Assembly: GCA_001584585.1 (NCBI GenBank)
Contig: LSYV01000049.1
Coordinates: 950,636-971,656 of the forward strand
DNA: 21,021 bases
Direction: 5' to 3'
Source of the DNA: Gonium pectorale
Lineage: Eukaryota > Chlorophyta > Chlorophyceae > Chlamydomonadales > Volvocaceae
Shown: one piece after another, positions 8,301 to 17,300 of the stretch
Layout: each line of letters starts with the position of its first letter
Position numbering within the stretch: position 1 is the first letter of the stretch
Notes under the pieces: model-generated
Told to the model about the DNA's origin: nothing
Seen by the model: the letters and a program-made list of their open reading frames with translations, nothing else
The model's database searches: none
Program-made: the position numbers and the translations under genes

Positions 8301-11300
8301 GCGTCCACGGAACGGCACGTGCAGCCTGATATCCCCCTGCCCTGAAAGCGAAGACTGCCTCCAACACCCTATTTCGATCCAGACTCACCGATGCGTCGCC
8401 GGCGGCCAGGCGCTGCGGGTCAACGGCGCAGCCGGCGTGGAAGCCCAGCGTCCGGCACGCCACGTCCGAGTTCACGCGGTGCCACAAGTCAGAGCACACC
8501 GTACCCCAGTTCAGGTTGTGCCACACCTGCGCCCGGTGCACGGTCGACGCACACGCGCGGTGGCACGGCGGCGGCACCGAACGTTATTAGCGGCGATCAA
8601 GTGTTTAATGGGGCGGGCGGGCGTGCGGCGTCTGATGCGTCAATGACCCACCTCAAGGCGCCCGGTGGCCCACGTGGGAACGTTGCCGCGCGGCCCCGCG
8701 TCCACCACGGCGGTCGAGGTGCGGTTGGCGGCGAGGCGGGGCCGGCCCTCCGCTGGGCAGTTGGGGCACCGATAGCAGGTAACGCCTGCGTGCGCCGGTA
8801 CAGGGAGACCGCGGGCGCTTGCTGTTAATTGTGGGCAGCATCGCACACAGGGGTAACTCGCTAATCGAATTGATATCTAGCCTCCTCCCACACAGCTTTG
8901 CCTAATCCCGCAACGTGCGCGCTGTGCACGCGCACTCCCCGCCTCCCCTCCCCCACCCCGCCCTCACCTGCGTCCTCCCAGTGCGAGCACGCATGGTCGC
9001 CCCAGTCCTTCTGGATCCGGGGGCAGTCCGCCAGCCGCGACTCGTTGCCGCGGCATTGCACCCGCGTCAGCCAGATGCGCTGCCATTCGAACGCTGGCCC
9101 GAAGGCGCCGCCCCACTCCGCGTAGCCGCCGTCAAAGCCCAGCTCGCGGCACACCACGCGCGCGTCGTCGTCGTCCCAGGAGTCGTCGCACACCGAGCCC
9201 AGCTCACCGTTGTGGTAGATCTCCACCCTGCAGTGCGTGGTGCGGTGGTGAGGGCGGCGAAGCGCTGAGCATTACATGGACGCGCCGACCCTCCTCCTGG
9301 GCAGCGTGCCTAGTGAGGAGCAAGCCAGGAGGGAAAGGGTTCCAGCCTCACCCGCCCCCACGCCTCACCTGCCCGAGCTGCCGTCCGGCCAGCCGTTCAG
9401 GAGCATGACGTGGTCCTCACACTTGGCGGCGACATGGTAGAACCCAAACGTGTGCCTGCGCGCAGAAAGTGGGCTTAAAGAAGCGCTTCTTGTGCGGGAG
9501 GATCCGATTACTGGACAGACACACAACACGCACACGCAGTCACTGCGTTGCACCAACCCCGTTGCCACGCCTCTCCTTCACGCCCAGCACGCCTCCAGTT
9601 CCCAATCGCACCTCCCCACCCTTATCCCAAATTCACACGAACACGCACCGGAAGGGCATGAAGTTGGACAGCAGGCACACGGCGGTGGGCGGCCGCCACA
9701 GCTCCACCACCCGCGCCAGCTGGGCGCAGCAGCGCTTCTCCACCATGCGCGTGATGAGCGGCCCTGCCTCCTGCGCGCGATCACGTTGCGGAACCAGGGC
9801 GAAGAAATGCGGTGAGATGGCTTGAGAGTGGAGGGGCCGCTGACCCAGCGTACGACATGACGCTGCCCTCACGCACCGCCATGCAAGCATGCACAATGGA
9901 ATCCGCGGGGCAGTCTTCCGGCATGGGCGATGGCAGCAGCGCTATGGCCTTTCCGGCGGACACCAGCGCCCGGCACGCACTGCCTGTGCTGTTCCTCAGG
10001 CCTGCAGAAGGGCGGCGGAGGGAGCGGCGTTTACGAAATGGAGTGCCATGCGTGTCAGGCAGACGGCCAGTTCCAAATTGCAATCACGATCAAAGGTGCA
10101 GAGCCTTGGTGGCAAGGGTGTTCGTGCGCTTAGGTCAGGCTTGCTGCTTGCACACCGCATGGTACCCACCAGACAGCCCTGCGAACAGCACGGTGCAGGA
10201 TGCGGCGTAGAGGGTTGCGGACAGCCGACTTGACGAGGGCCAGTTCTCTGGCAGAGCCTGCTGCTGTTGGAGGCGACGGCGTTGGGTAGACGGGCTAGGC
10301 GGGCTTGGGGCAGGCGGGCTCGGTGGCTTGGGGCGGGGCGGGCTTGGCGGCTTGGGGCGGGGCGGGCTTGGCGGCTTGGGGCGGGGCGGGCTTGGCGGCT
10401 TGGGGCGGGGCGGGAGCGGAGGCCGCGGCGGCTGGGGGCTTGGTGGGCGGGGGCTGGGGTTCGGGGGAGGGTACGGCACGCAGACGATGTTCCCCGGGTT
10501 GCCGTCGTCAACGTAGCCGAACTCAGCCGACATGCTGGTGTTGCCCGCGATGCCGTCAGAGCAGACCTTGCACACCGCCAAGCCCTCCTCGTCTGTGTAG
10601 CGGTTGCCTAGGCATGGCACGCAGCCCTGGGCCGTGGTGGGGTCGCCTGCCAGGTTCGTCGGCAAGAACACACGTAAACAAACGGCACGTGGGATCACGC
10701 TCTGTTATTGTCGCCCGTGATCAGCTGCTGCTTGGCCCAACACCAAAGCTTGCAGCGCTGCTTGCCCGGTCCGAAAATGAACACAGCAGGCAGGGCGAGC
10801 CCCGCGCCACGGCCCCCGGCCCCCAGCCCGCCCCTCATCACGTACCCACGGTTCCTGCGCGGCACACGCACGCCTCGTTCATGCCGTTGCCGTCCAGGTC
10901 CTTGACCAGCCCCGGCGAGGTGCAGCGCAGGCAGTTGGCCAGGTTGCCCTGGTTGGAGTACTCGTACTGCCCATTGCATGGGCGGCAGGTTCCGGGGGGC
11001 GCGCCGGCGCGGCCGATGCCGCATCCTGCAGCACAGCAGCACCCAGCAATCCATGAATGCGCCAGTCGCCGTACCGCACGCCCACATAGTCGGAAGGCGT
11101 ACCACACGCACGTGCTGCACCGATTGAGGAATGCGCAGCGCCCGCAACTGCCGCTCAGCCGCAGTGACTTGCCTGACGACTTGATCTCACACACGAACGC
11201 CAGGGAGGAGGCCGCGCTGCTGTCACAGGGCGCCTGCGAGGCCCACATGCCGGTTGTGCTGGAGAAGGACAGGCAGGACGAGGTGCCCCTGAGTGTGGCG

Positions 11301-14300
11301 TTCCAGTTGGTGTAGATGGCGTTGGTCTCCGTGAAGCCCCAGTCCGACGAGCGGTCCAGCCAGCGGAAGGTGCGTGTGGATAGGTCCTCCACCGCACCCG
11401 CCCACAGGACCGGCGTGAAGCCCGGCTGGCGGATCTCGGGCCGTGCCTGAACGGTTGTGCAAGGAGGGTCAAGGAGAAGCAAATCAGGGCCCAAATCAGG
11501 TCACGAAAGAAGGTCTTGTTGGGTTCAAGGGACACTGAAGGGGTGTCCTGGTCTGCACAGGCCTCATCGACGCAATCCGCCGCAACCGTCAACCCGACCA
11601 GCAGCGGCCGCCCGCCCGGGCCACATCTCACCCGTATCAGCTGTATGAGCTTGGTAATCTTTGTTGGGTTGTTGAGCGAGATCAAATTGCCACCTGCGCA
11701 AGCAGGCACCCGTGCGTGTTAGCAGCCGTGCAATTCCGCGCCACATGGTAAGCACGGCACCTTGAAGCGCACAGAAGTCCTGGGCGTTTCGGAAGGAGGT
11801 GGGGTTCAGGCCCAGGATCCACAACTTGTCCGGGGCATCAAGCAGCGTGACGGTCTCTGCGAGTGTCGGGGCACGACGTGAGCATCAGGCTTACGCACAG
11901 CAGGATGGCGGTGAACGTACTTGTGATCTGGTACGGCAAAGGACCTCCACAGTCGGGGCGCAGCGTAGTGTCCACAAAGGAGCGTGCGGATGAGAAGCGG
12001 CCATTCAGGATGCCAGTCACGGGGACGGGGATGACGCCGCCCAGGCCCCTCGTGTACAGCAATGCCGTGGCCCTGCAGCGAAGAACACATCAGGCGGGCG
12101 TGTGGCTGAGCAGCGCGCCACCGAGCCGCAATCACCACTGCAACGTGCGTGTTTGGCTAGTGGCTAACCGGTTCGCGCACGCACATCTACTGTGGTCTGA
12201 TGTGCGGTCTCTGGGACTCCCCCCTGACCTGAACGGCACGTCCTTGTACTCCTCCACGGTCAGCCACATGCGCACGTTGTACTTGTCTGGCTTGAAGTTC
12301 ACCGAGCGTGTGAAGCCCTGTGTGCACACGCATTGCAAAAATGTGTAGGACATCAGGCTGACGGTCACGTGCAGCGCCTAGTGGCGCCCGCCCCAACATG
12401 AACTCACCGTCGTGGTGGAGATTGAGAACTCCGTCCCGTTCGTGCGCTCCGTGCCGTTCGTCACTGTAACCTCATTTGATGCGGCCTTCTCCGCCATGAC
12501 CTGTTTGCAGTCAGGCAATGGTCAGTGGATGCTTGTTTGCGTGCCCTGGTGGTGATGATGGGGTGGACGCACAACAGGGGCACAGTCGCACCTGTTGGAA
12601 CTCGTTGGAAGACGTGCCAGTGCTCTGCTCCATAGCACTGGACAGTTCAGACGACACCTGTGCGGTCTCACTCGCTGCAACCCAACGTGGGCAACGTTTT
12701 TGGGGCGCGGTCAGGTGACACAGGTTATTGTTAGGGCCCAGCGCCCCTGACAACAACCACAGGGCTTGCTCACCTTCACGAGTGGAGACGAGGCTCAACG
12801 ACTGGGTGCGGTCAACTGCACTGGAAATACTTGAGGACCTGCGTTGCAAGCGTCCAACGTAAGCATGCTGGACTACAGCGAGAACTGGAGCAGCTGAGTG
12901 TGATCTGTGCTTACTGGCCGTATCCCACAGTGCGGGTGGACTCGACTGAGCCGCCCCGCTCTAATGTGCGCTCGGAGCTGAATGACTCTTCCGCAGTTGA
13001 TGAGGATCCAAAGGTCTGCGACCAGCCTTGCGTCCTGAGCACACCAGCAAGTAGGGTTAGGAAGCACCAGGTTTGGCACACCAGCTACACAACTTACAGT
13101 GTGTTCGATTGAGAGAAGCTCTCAGAGACCTCGCTGCCAACCGTGCGCTCTCGGCTGCTGGTCCGTGACTGACCTTGTGTGGAGGTCCGGCCTCGTGTTG
13201 TCCCCACAGACTCCTGTGGAGAACCAGTGCAGCCATTGTTACCAGCAAAGCAAACCAACCAGCGAAAGAACACCCGATCGGACCGCAGCCACCTATATCA
13301 ACACTTTGGACGCATAATACACACCTGTAGGCCCCTGGATTGAGCCTGGCTCTGACTGTTCGTCATGGATGCCGAGTGCTCCTGGCCAACGGTCGTGCTG
13401 GTCTCGAGGGAGGCAGAGAATGACCGCTCCAGGCTGACAGTCGCCGAGTATGGGATGAATGACCCTCCTCCCACAGTGGCCGAGACTCCGGCCGTGGTGG
13501 TTGATGTCAAACCAGCGGTCTGTGTACTTGAGGATGACGTGGTGTGACCCTGGGTGGCCGAGCGTTCCTGGCAGAGCAAGGTGAAGAGAACGAGCATTTG
13601 GAAAGGTGTGTAAGACGTACCAGCACTTGCTAATGTTAAGGACCGGAATCGATTAGATCCCTTCCAACTGCATTCCCTACCTGCGTGTCCGTTATTTCTT
13701 GGCTGCGTGTCGTGGTGGATTCGGTGCTGGTGGAGTCAGACACCTCCGAGCTGATGGTGTCGGACGTCCCGACCGTGTTGGACTCCGACTGCGTGCGGCC
13801 GCGGGTGCGCTCCTCCGTGTTGGCAACCTCGCGGCTGTTGGTGGTCTCACGTGAGTCCGTCCTGCGGCGAACCATGACGGCAAGGCGCTTGCCCATTATT
13901 GATTTCAGCCCCCACGTCGGCAGCATCCCCGCAAGCATTCTCCCGCAAGTGTTCAATTGTCACCATGGTGGCATCCCACGCACCTGGCAAACGAGTTGGT
14001 CCGGCCTGCGGTTTGCGAGTCGCTCCAGTGACTGGACTTGGACAGCCCCTCGCTGATGTCCATGGAGCGCGTGTCCTCTTTGGTCACCGTGACACCCTGG
14101 GCCACCTCCACACCTTGCTGCGACGACGTGCTGAAGGACACACCCTGGACCTGACCCGTGGTGGCGCTCCGTGTGAGCCCAACCTGTGGAAAGGAAGGGA
14201 TGTGCACGCCATAAAGATGCGTCCTGGGGCGTCGGTGCTCATGCGGTGGCAAAGGTGGCGTTAGCGGATGTGTGCGTTCCACGAAAACTGTTTCCTTCGT

Positions 14301-17300
14301 CAGCATACTTCAAGCGCTTCACGGCCTGCGCCCATCCGTTTCTGCCCGGTTGCATCTGTGGGAACGCTGTCTGAACACTTGCCAGCAGGTTTCGCACCTG
14401 CGTGGTCTTGCCAGTCTCCTTCCCTTGCGTGAGGCCCTGGGTCAGGGACTTGCTGTTGGCCACACCAAAGGACAGCGAGACGCTGTCGCTGCTGGTGACG
14501 GTGAACGTCTCTGACCGCTCCACCGTCAGCGAGCACTCCATGGTGATCTCCGTGTCAGCGAACCTTCGCGGGTGCACCCCACCAGCTCCAGTTAACAGGA
14601 TGCATGAGGGGTAGTTTAGGAACACAGGCCATGCTGAGCCACAGGCAAGCAGGAAATGGTTGGGACAGCACTTTGCTGCCCTCGCTGGTCCAACTAACGA
14701 TGACCCCTTGCATACCTGCAAAACGCCTTGTTGCCGAGGCACTCGTCCTGCACACTGATGCTGGACTGCGCATCCTTCAGGAACTTATAAGAAGAAGTAT
14801 CGTACATGACTTTCTCGGGCCTGCGGATGGACGTGTTTAGCTGCTGCCTTAGCGCCGGTTTTCTCTTATGGGGCTCAGGTGTGGGGCCCCGACTTCACCA
14901 ATGTGTCTTTTGAAAGTGCCAAGACGAATCGCATGGTTGAGGATCAGAGGGCCTATATGCGAACGGTCGTGGGAGCACGCGCCCTTACCCAAGCACTGCT
15001 CTACCGTGAGTTGGCGCAGAGGCCGCTCCAGTACCACTGGGCTAAGCTTCTCTTACGGTTCTGGAACGGAATGGTAGAGCGCCCCGATACGCTGTGCCAC
15101 CGGGCCTTCGTGGCTGACCTGAGGCTAGCGCTTGTCGATGGGGTGACTGATTGCTGGGCAGCAGGGGCACTGCGCTTCCTTGCTGAAGCCGGTATCCAGG
15201 CCCCCGAGGGACGGACGGGTAGCGCATGGGTAACACACTTCGCGTCGTTGCTTATACCCATTGGCAAAGTATTGGATAGCTTTGCTGACAGGCTTGATGC
15301 TCGGTGACGGCTGCCCCATGTGACTGGAGCCCCCCGCGACTTCCCTAGTGGCGAGACGAGACGGGAGTTAAGACGTGCCGGTATGCCAGCTGGATGGGGG
15401 ACCCTTTGCACACGGCGACTGTGATGGCATCCAGCTTTGCACTGAACGTACGTTGATGCGGTTCAGGCTAGGATGTTGGGAGACGGAGGTGAACCGGCCC
15501 AATGGGCGAGCCCGGGCTGAGCGAACGTGAAAGGCCTGTGGTGACGCCGCAGCCGTAGAGGATGAACTACATGTGTTCTGCGAATGCCCGTGCTACGAGC
15601 AACTCCGCGACCAGTTCGAGACTGTTTTGGGCTTTAGGCATCATAACATGATTACTATTATGAAGGAGGCCCCGCCAGCTGCGGTAGGAGCCTACCTACA
15701 GGCTGTCTAGGATACCAGGTACGCCATACTTCAGCATCAGGCGCTGAAGCGGGGTAGAGATGAGGACCATAACCCGCTCCCCCAACCAAAACATTTGCAA
15801 TCCGTCCATGCCCCCCCCCCCGGCTTTGACGGACGTGTAACCTGTAACCTGTAACCTGCCTTCACTTGCTGCAGCTCTCTTGACCAGCACCATGCCGGGC
15901 ACACGACGCACCAGGGGTGAAAGATGAAGTAGAGGCTGTTGATGTATTCGAATCCAGTGTCATCAAGCCGCGTGGTGCCGCCGATGCCACCAAGTATGCC
16001 TGAGTTTGGCTCGCGTAGCTGAACTGCTGTTTCGCATGTAGAGGGACCGGAACGGAGGACACCACCTGTGCACGGGTCGCAGTGCCGCAGGGTCAGTGTA
16101 CGCCTGGTTTACAGGTTAGACTGCCTGTAAGCAGTTGTGGCACCCTATGTGGCCCATTCGCGTGCCCACCGAAAGTTGTCATGATGCACAGCGAGCCGAT
16201 GGTGACGGTATTTCGGCGATTGGCGTCCTTGGCGAGCTCCAGGAACCCCAGCCCGAGCTTCAGCACGCGCTCGCCTGTATTTGGGTTGCAAAGCATGTCA
16301 TTAAAGGAGCCAGTTCTGGATGAACCTCTGCAGTAAGCGGGGCACTGTCGCTGACAGCTTCGCCGCGCCATGAGGCTGCCACGAGGCTGCATAGTTCAGC
16401 TCCAAGCTACGGCCTCAAATACAAGGGACCGCCTGCGGCGGTGTGGCTAAATTTTAGCAAGGTGTGCCGTGCAGACGGCGGTTGCGAGTCCCTAAGAGTG
16501 CGCCCTAATACGGCAATATATAGACGCCCTACCTGCTCCTGCCGAGGTTCCCTTGCCCTGGTACTCCGCCCCTTGTCCTTGGGTTACACCAGAGGGTGTC
16601 CCCGCCCGTGCTGCGCCCCCCGCAACCCCCCGCCGTCCAACGAACTCCTTCGACCGTGCCGCAGGCCTCACCCCTGGCTTTTGAGTGACAATGGACGCTG
16701 TACCTCACCCTGTGTTTCCTGCGCCCCCCCCTCCCCTCGGGCCCTTCGGTACGAATAGGTGCTATCGTATTGGGTGCGTTGCTTGTCCCACGCCCCGTGC
16801 ACTTGCCCTTCCTAGACGCTTGTGTTATGATGAATGCCCCCCCCCCCTGTGATTCTTGCGTCACTCCGTTGCCTTGGGCCCTTGGGTCAGTGTGGACACT
16901 GTAACCCAGCGTTCTCCACGCTCCCAGGCCCTGCTGTGTCGCCTTGGGCCCTTGGATGCGGTTGATGCCCTCCTCAAGGTTTGTGCCCCCCCACAAGCCG
17001 CCCCTGCGCCTTGGACCCTTGGGCAAGGTTGGGCATACATTCCCACGTTCATGTCCCCCGAGTCCCCATCTTCCCGTTCCCGCTCCCCCCGTCCACCGCA
17101 CCCCCTCACCCTGGGCAGTTTGGCTGCCACACTGTGATTGATCGGGCGGCATACCTTCCCCCCCACCCTTAAGAAGCCGGCCTGTGTTCCATTAATGGTG
17201 AGGGCTTTATACATTTGGCCCCCTCCTGCAATGCCGCCGCCCCTGCCTTTACCCTCTCCCCACCCACCCCACCCCTATTGTGGCGGTCCTGGCTGGGCGC

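Larger units (their letters stand above)
14821..15911 (-). other. intron 5 of the large gene, host of a LINE
   Basis: Donor TG|GTGCGT at 15911 and acceptor CCGCAG|G at 14821 are both phase 2. Besides the LINE fragment the intron holds a short C-rich stretch and the taacctg repeat. Without the LINE it would be about the size of the other introns (63-334 nt). Confidence 0.6.

Noticed and set aside
9771..9861. Donor at 9861 for the intron between exons 23 and 24
   Set aside because: It keeps phase 0 too, but the GTGCGTGAG donor at 9876 is far closer to the consensus used by the other introns.
10175..10250. Transmembrane helix after RRRLQQQQ
   Set aside because: The hydrophobic run is short and interrupted by Ser and Cys, and extracellular-type domains follow on both sides.
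10135..10698. A separate gene ending at the TGA just after the Pro-rich block of exon 22
   Set aside because: A phase-1 donor at 10169 (G|GTGGGT) pairs with a strong phase-1 acceptor at 10002, and the continuation carries on the Cys-rich helical pattern.
10305..11315. 336-codon plus-strand open frame with Gly-rich repeats
   Set aside because: Antisense of the Pro-rich hinge and ephrin-like exons 20-22, and no motif of its own.
12229..12407. Acceptor at 12377 giving a longer exon 16
   Set aside because: It would leave a 30-nt intron. The acceptor at 12317 keeps phase 0 and gives a 90-nt intron.
15042..15411. Minus-strand open frames over the LINE fragment
   Set aside because: They are antisense shadows. 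The LINE protein motifs are on the plus strand.
14821..16392. A separate gene starting at the ATG at 16392
   Set aside because: That start gives no signal peptide. The exon has a good phase-2 acceptor at 16327, and phases connect it both to exon 3 upstream and across the LINE-bearing intron to exon 6.
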